From Breviolum minutum Mf 1.05b.01 (lineage: Eukaryota > Sar > Dinophyceae > Suessiales > Symbiodiniaceae): DNA of 64,000 nucleotides. The position numbers and the translations under genes were made by a program. The DNA is taken from contig DF239531.1 in assembly GCA_000507305.1 (NCBI GenBank), forward strand, positions 2,343 to 66,342, read 5' to 3'. The notes under the pieces were generated by a model. The model searched no databases. It was not told where the DNA came from and worked only from the letters and a program-made list of their open reading frames with translations. Positions 1 through 9,905 of the stretch are shown one piece after another (position 1 is the first letter of the stretch; each line of letters opens with the position of its first letter).

Positions 1-31
1 AAAAATCATATACAATATTATATCTTGTGGG

Positions 32-151
32 GGTTCTAAGTGTACTCTTGAAAAAAAAGGTTCTAAGTGTACTCTTGTTTAAAAGGGTTCTAAGTGATGG
101 GTCCCGAAATCCAACTTGCTTGTTTACTTTTTCCAAAGGGGGTTCTAAGTG
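32..151. repeat. Degenerate 27-base tandem repeat
   Basis: The 11-mer GGTTCTAAGTG occurs four times, starting at 32, 59, 86 and 141. The spacings are 27, 27 and 55 bases, close to one, one and two periods. The first two copies also share the following TACTCTTG. It looks like the decayed edge of a short tandem array that may continue beyond the left border. Confidence 0.75.
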
Positions 152-1135
152 TTTGTCCGTCGCTATAAAGAACCATTTTAGCATTTGTTCCAAGGATGAA
201 ATAAGAAGGGAATAGGGGATCTATCTAATATGTTGCTGAGCGTATTGCTCGAAGACTGTGATTGCCATCTGCATGGGGGAATCCACCTGTGCCGGGGACC
301 TGTGTGCGCCCGGCCTAGGCATGGCCATCATGAAACCTGCTGTGGTAGTGTCCTGTCTAGTGTGACCAGCTATCTGGAAAGCTACAAGGTTACCCTTCTA
401 TAAAGCTTCACGAGGTATAAAACACCTGTTTCACTAGCTTCCCAAAATGTATGTAGCGATTTGGTAGTGGATGTTTGCACTTCAAAACCAAAATTTTCAG
501 ACTGGAATGTGTATGTCGGCAAAAGTAAAATATTCAACACATCGTTGAACAAAATGCTGTGGCCATAGCTGTGCTACTGAACTTCTCTGAACAAGCTAAA
601 AGCGAAAATATATGTCAAAGCACCAAAACATATAGCAGGTTTCAATGGGCTCGAGGTCAAAAATATTCAAAAATAGCGACCCGTTCGTTGGTCATGTTGC
701 TTGCGAAGCTCAGGTGATGGTACCGTTCCGAGGCCTTCAGAGCGGCTCAAAGAGCACAAATGGTCACTTGATCAGTGATGGACCTTCCACACCCCTTCCC
801 TCTCCACTTCCCTACATATACATGCAAATGCACACGCATGTCTTTTGTAACATTTTGCAATCGGCGGCATACGTGGCTATTTGTTTCATTAGTTTACTCT
901 CTGCGGATTTCTGCATAAATTGTTCGTTTGCTATTATCATACGCTGGTCCCGTCTGGCCGTGATCTTGCGCAAGTTCGACTTTTGAAACAATCATCCTGC
1001 TCTGTATAGTAAAAATCTTGCACATTGCTTCCGTCACCAGCTCAGCTGAAACTGCTCATATAAGATCTGGTAAGGGTGAGAAGCTTATGACGAATATATA
1101 CGAATATGCTCACAATCACTAAGAACCCCACCTGA
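152..1135. other. No gene recognised
   Basis: The open frames here are short, AT-rich at third positions and without convincing splice signals. I see no coding exon, RNA gene or repeat. It may be intergenic or intronic sequence of the gene whose last exon ends at 1136. Confidence 0.4.
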
Positions 1136-1552
1136 TCACAAGGATTCCGTGCGCCCATCAAAGCCAGTTCGCAATTTGGCCAGCCGTTGCACCACGCAAC
1201 TTAGCTTATCCTGCAAACCTCGGGAACTCCGCACGGGTTTTTTCAGCTTTGCGAGGTCCTCCCCGCAAGTGCTGCACAGATTCATTGGCCTGTTGATTAG
1301 AAATAACATGCTGACACAGTTTCTTGATGTTTCTAAAACCTGAGAAGCATGGTTTATAAGGACTTCTTCCAATAAACCACATTGATGTTTCTTTGCATAG
1401 TATGTTGGGTCGTCACCTCTACTTGCAAGCTAGGGCGCTTGTGAGATTAGATAGGCTCTGACGAAAGGACGCGGCTAAAAGGGCAGAACGTTGATCCAGC
1501 AACCAATCGCAACGACTTGGCCTTGGACAATGACAGTGGCGGGGGGCTGTTC
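1136..1552 (-). CDS. C-terminal exons of an unknown gene
   Basis: Two GC3-rich segments are seen. One starts after a clean AG|G acceptor, exon base 1552, and reads EQPPATVIVQGQVVAIG. The other runs from about 1300 to a TGA at 1136-1138 and contains NLCSTCGEDLAKLKKPV and the ending FDGRTESL. The CxxC pair in the second could be part of a metal site but is too little to name a family. I could not prove that the two segments are joined. No function is assigned. Confidence 0.42.
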
Positions 1553-2249
1553 CTGATCCAAATGACCAAGATATACATTCAGTCATGCATAAAATAATAT
1601 ACAAACATACAAACATATACAAACATACATTCCACAAAATGGGCCAAGGATGGTGAATGAATGTGAATGACAAAATATAACGTTAGGTTGTAGGAAGGTG
1701 TGTTATAGTTTAGTTGCATGTCATCACACAGCGGGAACTTGGCCAAGTTGTGCCTAGACACACGTCCGGCGAGGCCTGGTCGTCAATTTCAATGATTTCA
1801 ATGCGACAATCTGGTGGTTCGAAAGCGGTTTCCTCCGGCAAAAACCAAGGGGCTGATTTGGTAGGAAAGTGAAGCCTGAAGCATTTTGAAGTCTGAATAT
1901 GTATTTTCTATCATTTTATACTTATATATATGCACAGTGTATGCAATGTTTCCACACTTTGATCATATAATTACTTACTGAATTCATTGAATAGTTGCAT
2001 CTGCTGCTGACGTAGGGCTGTTAGGGCGGGATGTAATCTCAAATGTCCACACATATACAGAAGCCGTTGGAGCAACCCCTACAGTATACCATGGTGCCTT
2101 TGTCTCACTTTCTTACAACAGTATCTAGAAAAAGGAAACACAAAAAACACAGTCGACCGCTTTCATGTACGGATCAGCTCAAAACAAAAACTTACAACAT
2201 CTTACGAGTACAACCCTCGGGACCCCCTTGGAATCCATTTGGGAAGAAC

Positions 2250-2530
2250 TCAAGGAATTCCATTCAACTTCGCTGTCGCCTCCAAGACTTCAATCAGAGC
2301 ACGTTCGACCTCGAACGGCGAGGCACCGGAAGGGTGGCAGGAGCGAATTCAAGGACCTACGCCTTTCATGAAATTGACCAAGAGAAATCTGCTAATTCAA
2401 GATTGCATTCCATGCAATTCCAAAAGGTACTTTCTACATCTCTCACTTTCAAGAATGCAAGCACTAGCTTAGACATAGCTAGGACATTGGAAGGAAAACC
2501 CATCAGCCAGTCTGCCCAAAAGGAGATTTT
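2250..2530 (-). CDS. Probable exons of an unknown gene
   Basis: The segment 2250-2345 reads HPSGASPFEVERALIEVLEA with strongly G/C-ending codons and meets a TGA at 2250-2252. A second open stretch, about 2366-2530, contains WADWLMGFPSNV and AMSKLVLAFLKVRD. The plus-strand 163-codon frame over the same bases has poorer codon character and is treated as a shadow. The locus lies 3' of the glycosyltransferase in the same direction. Exon borders are uncertain. Confidence 0.32.
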
Positions 2531-2534
2531 CTGA

Positions 2535-2861
2535 TTCGATGATTCCGTGGGCCTCGAACATGGGGATAAACTGTTGGACTGCTCTAAACAGACATGCAAA
2601 ACTCCCATATCTATCTTCAAAATTCGTCACTGTAGTGCTGTTCTGGAAAAGCTTTTCACGTTTTTGTCCCCTAATATCCTTCCTTGGTCTGGACGGAGTG
2701 TAATTGTGAAATGTATTGAAATGTTGTACAGGCATCTAATTTGAGAATGCAAATTCAGGTTCAAACCCTGGCAGACTGGATATATAAGAAATTGCCCATG
2801 GATTCCCACATGTATCCACATGTTTTTTTGCCGATTCAGCAATTGATTTCGTATGTCCAGT
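2535..2861. other. Gap between genes, no feature seen
   Basis: This is probably the 3' flank of the glycosyltransferase gene. A B-box-like GGTTCAAACC at about 2758 has no matching tRNA fold around it. No AATAAA-type signal was looked for, because dinoflagellates lack a consistent one. Confidence 0.4.
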
Positions 2862-5800
2862 CTATCCATTCATCGTTGCTGGCACTTTCTGGCATCGTAA
2901 ATCACTTCCTGCATTCTTCATGAACAACGAAATTTGATCAAGCAAACCTTCATTTGTAAAATGGGTTGACCTGAGTGCCCTGATCTTCTCCTCCATTCGC
3001 TCCAGATCTTGCAAGTCCATATCATTGATCTTCCTCATGAGCTCCGGCAAGCCCTTGACATCAGTGCTAAAGCCAATGGTCTTGTAGAGATCTGAATATG
3101 GCACCCAAGGGATGTCCAAGCAGACGTGAACTGGAACCAATCCCAGCTGGAGTATCTCGAAGAGATGGAAAGCAGTTCGACCGTATCCACGAGGGCAAAG
3201 ACTGACCTTTGAATTGCCGGCGACTTGGTGCCATTCATCGGCACTGCCAAAACCAGTACGCACCTTCACCCCAAGCAGCGTGGCTTCCTCATTCACTGTC
3301 TGGATCATCTTCTTCCTCATATCCTGAGGTGCGTTGTGGTCAGAACCCATGTAAGATGTGAGCAATTCTCGCTTCTCCATGGGTTTGAAGAAACGCTTTT
3401 CCAACAGGCCCTCAGGTTGTTTGAAGAGTGGGATTGGGACATGTCCATAGCCACCAGCACTCAACACCAATACATTGGGAATCTGCTTCATGATTTTGAC
3501 AATCTTTTCGCGGCTGGACACCAAGCCAGTGTCGTGTTGTACTACCGTGATGTATGCAACATTTGGCCTCACCGTCTTCCTCAACGCTTCAATCATGCTT
3601 TCATATTCAAAGACATTTGCCACCCAAAGATCGACGTACGTCATGAAGATCGGAATGAAAGGCCCAAAGAGGTCTGACAAGTGTGTGGAAGTGCTTCGAT
3701 TCTCCCAGCCTCCAAGAAAGCGTTTGATCCAGCGATTCTCAATCCAAGGGCCACAGTAGCCTTCTCCACAGTGGTAGGGGTTCTTCATGTCAGCCATGCT
3801 CTTCTTTGCAGCGTAGTCGAACCATGGACTCAGCACCTTCTGCAGTTCCTCAAAGTGCGCTTCTGCATCTGATGGATACGTCAGTGTCTTGATGTCAGGG
3901 GTGGTCAAACGAAGGCATTGAAGCACTGGCTCCATATCTTTGGCCACAGGCGCGTCAGCTATTGCTGCAGCCACCTTTGCCTCTGTGCCTGTCATGGATG
4001 CGGATGTCACTATGTTCGCTGAAGTCGTGGCGCTGCCATCTGTAGGTCTATCAGAATGTTTGCATTGATTTGTTTTCTCTGACCATGCATCCCAAACGCC
4101 GGCCTTCTTGAGTTTCGCTATCTTGTCCATGTTGGCAGCGTAGTTAGCATGATAAGTCACTCTTTCCTCTGGAGGTGTCTCCCAGCCGGTGGGATGCATG
4201 AAAGCATCCATAGAGCAATACTTCATAGTGTGTTCCTGAGAGGCATCGCAGGTGGCTTTGCTACCACAAAGTTCAACACATTTGAACCCTCCTGGTCCAA
4301 TCTTTCCATTGGTGCTTCGCAGCTTCTGCATGATTTGCCAAAAGATGGGTTGATCAGCCCCCAAACGCTCTCCGTAGCGCCGAAAGGCATCTTCCCGCTG
4401 TCGGTCTACCTCTGCAACAACATCTGCAAAAAATGAGATCATCTTCTTATTGTTTTGTGGCGTTGCATAGAAGAAACCTGTGTTGCCACCATCACCAGGA
4501 ACAACATGGCCCTTTGCTGGGGCCTGAGCCAGCTCCTCTTGATACACATAATCATACTTGCCACTGCGAATCAGGTCGCCCAAGTGTACGCCTGTGGCAA
4601 ACGGATCTCCAAGAAACATATTGTCAGCATCAGTAAAGACAACCCCTAAGTCAGCTGCTCGCATGATGGTCAACACCATAAACATCTTGTTCCGACCCAC
4701 ACTATCGAGCTTTGCACTGCCCCATCCATTCATTCCACTGACTTTCTCTCCAATCGCCAGCAAACCTCTGTCTGGCCCCAACTCTTCAAATGCTTTGTCG
4801 TCATTGGCTATCACAGCCCAATCCAGACCATGCTTTTCCGCATTGCAACGCCAATTGTTGTAGATAGAAAAATATGCGAAATTGGCTGCTGTGAGTAGAA
4901 CAACTGATGAAAACTCCGGATGCATTTCCTTGTCTTTGTACACGCCAGCCCTCTTCTTCACCACTTCCAGCACGCGACGTTCTTCATCTGCGTCCACTGT
5001 AAGGAGCTGTGATTTGGGTTCTTTTCCAATACAGGTTTGCTTCTCAACTGACCAGGCGTCCCAAACACCGGCTTTTTTCAGTTTTTCAATTTTGGCTTCG
5101 TTTGCTGCGTAGTTCGCATGATACGTCACCAAACCATTGGGAGGCTCCTCCCAACCAGTAGGATGTAAAAATGGATTCATCGAACAATAATTCAGAGTTT
5201 CTTCTGCTTGTGCTTTGCAAGTCGGATTGTGTTTGCAAAGTCGCACACATTTGAACCCTCCTGGTCCAATCTTTCCATTGGTGCTTCGCAGTTTCTGCAT
5301 GATTTGCCAAAAGATGGGTTGATCAGCCCCCAAACGCTCCCCCTGGCGCTGAAAAGCCTCTTCCCGCTGTCGGTCTACCTCTGCAACAACATCTGCAAAA
5401 AATGAGATCATCTTCTTATTGTTTTGTGGCGTTGCATAGAAGAAACCTGTGTTGCCACCATCACCAGGAACAACGTGGCCTTTTGCTGGGGCCTGAGCCA
5501 GCTCCTCTTGATACACATAATCATACTTGCCACTGCGAATCAGGTCGCCCAAGTGTACGCCTGTGGCAAACGGATCTCCAAGAAACATATTGTCAGCATC
5601 AGTAAAGACAACCCCTAAGTCAGCTGCTCGCATGATGGTCAACACCATAAACATCTTGTTCCGACCCACACTATCGAGCTTTGCACTGCCCCATCCATTC
5701 ATTCCACTGACTTTCTCTCCAATCGCCAGCAAACCTCTGTCTGGCCCCAACTCTTCAAATGCTTTGTCGTCATTGGCTATAACAGCCCAATCCAGACCAT

Positions 5801-6248
5801 GCTTTTCCGCATTGCAACGCCAATTGTTGTAGATAGAAAAATATGCGAAATTGGCTGCTGTGAGTAGAACAACTGATGAAAACTCCGGATGCATTTCCTT
5901 GTCTTTGTACACGCCGGCCCTCTTCTTCACCACTTCCAGCATGCGACGTTCTTCATCGGATGTAGAGGGTGCCTCGAAGGTTGCTTTGACCTCTCTTGGA
6001 GCTGGCGTCTTAGATTCCATTGGCGGCTCTGCTGGTTCTCCAGATGCTCCAGCAGGCGATCTAAAGTTTGACTGAAAAGCAGTAGAAATCCCATCCTCAC
6101 CCGTCACAGAATTAGGTGTCCGCGAAACAACACCTGGTTGCAGAGTGCTGAACAACCTCTCCTGTGTCTTTGACTGCAGCAGGACGACTACCACCAGCCC
6201 TGAGAAAGCCCCCAATAGCGCAGGAGGAAGGAGCCCGCCGCGAGCCAT
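2862..6248 (-). CDS. Three-module glycosyltransferase: GT77-like, GT77-like, exostosin/GT47
   Basis: A single uninterrupted 1128-codon frame starts at ATG 6246-6248. Residues 8-24 form a hydrophobic signal anchor, and residues 40-97 are a Pro/Ser/Glu-rich stem, so the protein is probably a type II Golgi enzyme. Residues 98-420 and 421-743 are two copies of a nucleotide-sugar transferase module. Each has FTDADNMFLGDPF (DxD at 217-219 and 540-542), GNTGFF, ADQPIFW and YHANYAAN, the pattern of the PF03407/GT77 family. Each ends in a Cys-rich segment. Residues about 760-1128 carry an exostosin-type domain with CPRGYGRTAFHLFEILQLG at about 1018 and LVPV. Such enzymes build cell-surface or secreted glycans; donor and acceptor cannot be read from sequence. 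Module order and domain assignment are from motif recall, not a search. The gene has no introns, unlike its neighbours. Confidence 0.92.
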   Translation of the reverse strand: MARGGLLPPALLGAFSGLVVVVLLQSKTQERLFSTLQPGVVSRTPNSVTGEDGISTAFQSNFRSPAGASGEPAEPPMESKTPAPREVKATFEAPSTSDEERRMLEVVKKRAGVYKDKEMHPEFSSVVLLTAANFAYFSIYNNWRCNAEKHGLDWAVIANDDKAFEELGPDRGLLAIGEKVSGMNGWGSAKLDSVGRNKMFMVLTIMRAADLGVVFTDADNMFLGDPFATGVHLGDLIRSGKYDYVYQEELAQAPAKGHVVPGDGGNTGFFYATPQNNKKMISFFADVVAEVDRQREEAFQRQGERLGADQPIFWQIMQKLRSTNGKIGPGGFKCVRLCKHNPTCKAQAEETLNYCSMNPFLHPTGWEEPPNGLVTYHANYAANEAKIEKLKKAGVWDAWSVEKQTCIGKEPKSQLLTVDADEERRVLEVVKKRAGVYKDKEMHPEFSSVVLLTAANFAYFSIYNNWRCNAEKHGLDWAVIANDDKAFEELGPDRGLLAIGEKVSGMNGWGSAKLDSVGRNKMFMVLTIMRAADLGVVFTDADNMFLGDPFATGVHLGDLIRSGKYDYVYQEELAQAPAKGHVVPGDGGNTGFFYATPQNNKKMISFFADVVAEVDRQREDAFRRYGERLGADQPIFWQIMQKLRSTNGKIGPGGFKCVELCGSKATCDASQEHTMKYCSMDAFMHPTGWETPPEERVTYHANYAANMDKIAKLKKAGVWDAWSEKTNQCKHSDRPTDGSATTSANIVTSASMTGTEAKVAAAIADAPVAKDMEPVLQCLRLTTPDIKTLTYPSDAEAHFEELQKVLSPWFDYAAKKSMADMKNPYHCGEGYCGPWIENRWIKRFLGGWENRSTSTHLSDLFGPFIPIFMTYVDLWVANVFEYESMIEALRKTVRPNVAYITVVQHDTGLVSSREKIVKIMKQIPNVLVLSAGGYGHVPIPLFKQPEGLLEKRFFKPMEKRELLTSYMGSDHNAPQDMRKKMIQTVNEEATLLGVKVRTGFGSADEWHQVAGNSKVSLCPRGYGRTAFHLFEILQLGLVPVHVCLDIPWVPYSDLYKTIGFSTDVKGLPELMRKINDMDLQDLERMEEKIRALRSTHFTNEGLLDQISLFMKNAGSDLRCQKVPATMNG
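4019..5957. repeat. Tandem internal duplication, 969-base unit
   Basis: The two GT77-like modules repeat at DNA level with a shift of 969 bases (323 codons); for example the stretch at 4432 recurs at 5401. Over roughly the first 200 codons of each unit only scattered substitutions are visible, including synonymous ones. The last 100 or so codons, with the Cys cluster, differ at many residues. The shadow frames on the plus strand are duplicated for the same reason. Confidence 0.9.
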
Positions 6249-6849
6249 GGGGCAAAGGTCGTGTGACCACTTTTATTTACAAGTCTACAGCACATCTTAA
6301 GCATACATAAACATACAGCGGAAATCGGCCACTTCGAACACAAGTATATGGATTGCCTCCAGTGAAATCTCTCACATTACATATATCTCTCAATTTTCAA
6401 TAGTTTTCCTAGCACCTCCAGCAACATAGGATAAACAATGGTACTAAATTGCAATACTGTACATTAAAAGGCCATGACCGCTGCAAATCTTGTGATTCCC
6501 CCCGACACCTGCGACAGCAAAGGCTCCAAACCTTTTTGCAGGCTCTCGAAACCTGGGTAGCTGATTGGATAATGCAGAAAGTAATGCATGTCGTAGAGTC
6601 GTAGAGTTGCAACTCTATCTACTGTATGTCTTGCTGTAGCTCGAAACTTGGTGATAGAGATTGATAGAGTCACTAAGTCACCACAATCCAAGCCCGGAAT
6701 ATCTGCAGGTGATCAGCCTTACTAGGGGCCACTTCAGCCATAATTATCCACAGGGAGATTTCCATGACAATTTTCCGAGAACCCTCTCCACATCCAATCA
6801 TGTTTCAAAAAGTTTTCTATCTTCCAATTTAGTATCCATTTTTTTAGAT
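6249..6849. promoter_or_regulatory. Spacer upstream of the glycosyltransferase
   Basis: These 601 bases separate the glycosyltransferase start from the stop codon of the next gene upstream (6850). I see no TATA box, spliced-leader relic (TTTTGGCTCAAG) or repeat next to the ATG. The first acceptor-like AG upstream of the ATG could serve trans-splicing, but the site cannot be fixed. Confidence 0.3.
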
Positions 6850-8190
6850 TTAAGTCAAGCTTCTCTGTACACAATGCCGGGCCCATCTTCTCCTCAAAGC
6901 CTCTGCCTCCGGGGCGGGCGACGCCTCGGAGCCCTCCTCTGGCACCGCTTCCACCCGCGCTGTTGGCGATGCCCGCGGCAGCCGTGGCGCGAAGTCGCGG
7001 CGGCAAAGGGAAGCGCGGAGCTCCGTGTGGAGGAGACGTTTCAGTTCCAAGACCTCAACAAGAAATGGATGTTTGGAATTGCACCGGATGAATTGTGAAA
7101 GGAAAGATAATACAGCTATTCTTTGAACGTTGTTGAACCACAGGCATACACTTTGAAGTTTTGCAAACTTACACAGCACAGAACACTTCTAAGACCAAGC
7201 TGCGGAATATTCCATAAAGGCATCTCTAGAAGGATTCCTGTGCTTCAAGCGCCGCACATGCTGCATAAAGTCTGCAAGCACAATGTACCCATCATCCGTT
7301 GCCAACACCGCGCACATCCTTGGATGTAAAACGCCAAGGCTGCAATTGCGGTCTTGACAGTTCCACATGGGGTCAATGTGACAAATACCGCGCTGATGCA
7401 CAGGCAAAGTATAAATAATCAAATTATATCAAACAGATTAAAGAAGACATCAATCATCAGAAAGACAACCATTGCAAAAATGAATGCAGTGTGGAACGTT
7501 CTACACAGATATTAAGTCCTGAAACGCGGATCGTTTTGTGTAATTCATCAAGAAGGAGCCTCACATGGAATAACCAAACACAAGTTTCTTCCCTCAACCA
7601 CACCTCACCCTTGCATAACCCATGGCGCTTTGTGCAAAGGCTTCTACAATAAGTCATGACTATCCACAATGCATCTCCCCGTCGCCAAGCATCGTTGCCA
7701 GCTGGTCCTTTGTCTCCACCCCAGCCTCCAACAAGATGGCGTGGAAGGAGCTGCCAGCGTCCTTGACCATAGAAAATACTCAAGGACTGGGAGTGCACCC
7801 CTTCCCAAAGAAGGATCCTCAAACAAAAAACATAGAATCATCATAATGAACAATGTATATAACATATTGAGCAATGCATCGGTGTCATGATTCATTGAAC
7901 TTTTGCATCTTGCTGCTTCTGCTGCGGTGGATTCATGTGGATCTTACAGTCTGCGCTATGTGAACCTACATCCGATGCACTCGGCTTCAATTTTTTTTCA
8001 ACAGAATCTCCATCGAAAGCAGACGGGGCTTTTGCTTCTCCTTCGTGTTAGCGCTGCCCAAACCCTGCGCTTCAAATGATTCACCCTGGCAGCCCAACTC
8101 CTTGCTGTCCTGGTAAGCATGAAGAAGATCTGCAATGGGCAGAATCCCTCTGCCCATCATGTCCAGTTCCTGGGGTGAAGTCTGCAGTGA
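6850..8190 (-). CDS. Unknown multi-exon gene, C-terminal part
   Basis: Four GC3-rich exons are seen. About 8005-8190 reads LDMMGRGILPIADLLHAYQD, a D-x-x-G-x-G-I pattern recalling a degenerate EF-hand. About 7672-7775 reads VKDAGSSFHAILLEAGVET. The exon from 7392 (after AG) to about 7210 holds DPMWNCQDRNCSLGVLHPRM. The last, 6850-7053, is very GC-rich and ends RRRWARHCVQRSLT, stop TAA at 6850-6852. A GA donor would join the last two in frame. The Arg/Glu/Pro-rich tail suggests a cytosolic C-terminus. It may be the tail of the membrane-protein locus further upstream, in which case the EF-like exon would fit an ion-channel tail, but this is not shown. Confidence 0.45.
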
Positions 8191-8413
8191 TGTGGGGGTT
8201 TTGTTCCTTACATTGCTAGCCTAAATTCTAAAACTTCTCCACTTGTATGGAAAATTGACAGGAGTCAAATGGATGTGCAAAAGGAAATGCAGTCGGTGAG
8301 AAAATCAAAATAGTCTCCTTGGATAATCATTGAGTCCTCAATTTCAAGATCCATCTGCTGAACCTATTCATTGAATGCCCAGTAAGGATGTCCATTTGCA
8401 ACAAATGAGACAC

Positions 8414-8930
8414 TCATGCACACACTGTCGCACAATCTTGGTGATGGTCCGAACCGGCGAACTGGTGATGCAAATTGTGCACCGTTATCACCGTTAAGGC
8501 ATCGGGTTTAGCAAGCACTGCAAGAACATTGAATGAACTTAGTTCACCAAAGGTAAAACCTCCGCCAAGCATCTGAACATGCCACTGCCAACTTCTCCAT
8601 GTTGGCAGCTGCATGGCTTTCTTTGCATCTCTCCTTGTCTTTTTGATCTTTCCTGAGGTTGCACTGAAAAGGCTAGTCGTAAACTCAATCTGGATTGAAA
8701 ATGCCAGGAAGCAGTGCCACGTACTGCCACATGGCAAAGTTTGGTCTGAAGGTATGTTTGGAGGCTATACTGGGACACCCAATGGACACCCGGGAAGTAA
8801 GGCGAATGGAAAACGTCTGCAGTAACTATGCCCAGAGGCACCTTCATTTGCCCCGCGCCGATAAGGATACATCTTTCAGGACATGACATGACAGGAAGAG
8901 CACCACCAATGGTATACCATACCGCGATCA
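8414..8930 (-). CDS. Coding segment, frame ambiguous
   Basis: Two minus frames are long and open here. One contains CILIGAGQMKVPLGIVTADV and HSPYFPGVHWVSQYS. After an acceptor at about 8669, a third frame reads CNLRKDQKDKERCKESHAAA with a coiled-coil look. Another alternative gives SGKIKKTRRDAKKAMQLPTW. Codon third positions favour real coding sequence, but I cannot choose the frame. It is probably internal to the locus that ends at 6850. Confidence 0.3.
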
Positions 8931-9905
8931 TCTTAGATAAGTGAAACTTATAGGGAATGGTTTTGGGGCATTTGGGGCTTCCCTGCAGAATATAGAGCAG
9001 CAGCAACGACATACAACGTACCGGCTATCGGACTTTCAATTGGAACTTGGTTTATAGGTTTCACCTTCGAGCACCACAACAATCCACGAAACCTTTTGGT
9101 CGTTGTTCCCAAGATTGCTCACATCTGCCACATAATTCCACTTTACCTTCCTTTGGGGAGAACCCTCTGAGCGCACATGGGGAGGCAAACGAACGGGCCA
9201 TCCTTGCTTTCAAGTTTGCGGTCATTATATAGTTTCTCGGTATAGTCCTAGCATGAAAAAAATGTAATGGATGGCTCTGAACAGCCATCAAAATATATCT
9301 CAACATACTTGAACCAACCACAAAAAGGCATGCTTTCTTATCTCTAATGCTCTTGGCGAAAAAATACGAAAACACTGCCATCTGCTGAAAATCTTAAAAC
9401 TCCAGAAAACAAGGCATTTGGGCTTTTTTTGAGCGAGCTTTAATAGAAAGTCGTGTGCAAAATGAGTCCATCTCCAAACACTTCAAACGTCTTTTTGCCA
9501 AATCAAGATTTGTCTCAAGCAATGCCTTGCTGTCGCATGGGAAATTTTTCTATACTTTGTAAAACATCTGACATCTGTCATCTAATTAAACTAAACCTAT
9601 CTTGGGAGATCATAGTTGAAAGACAACATCCGTGAAAGTGTTTTTGCTCACCAAGATTCTCGTACGCGCGCATGGAGCACTCCAAGATGAGCACCAGAAC
9701 CATATTCACAACTCCGAAAGCAAAGCCTGCTGCAATCAAAGACTTCGAATGAGAACTTTGAAAAATACCAAGGGCACAGAAACATCAATATTCTGGAGAC
9801 ATGTCATGCGTGGGCATCAACATCAGTAGCAGCTTCCGGGTCAAGCGGAATCATGATCACCAGAAACCATGTCCAAGCGTTTGAAATGTGTGGTCACCGA
9901 GCACA

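Noticed and set aside
2043-2534. Plus-strand 163-codon frame, the longest on plus
   Set aside because: Third positions are not G/C-biased, composition is random-looking, and the minus strand has a better coding segment inside it.
2741-2790. tRNA-like B box GGTTCAAACC
   Set aside because: No A box, anticodon stem or matching acceptor arm can be built around it.
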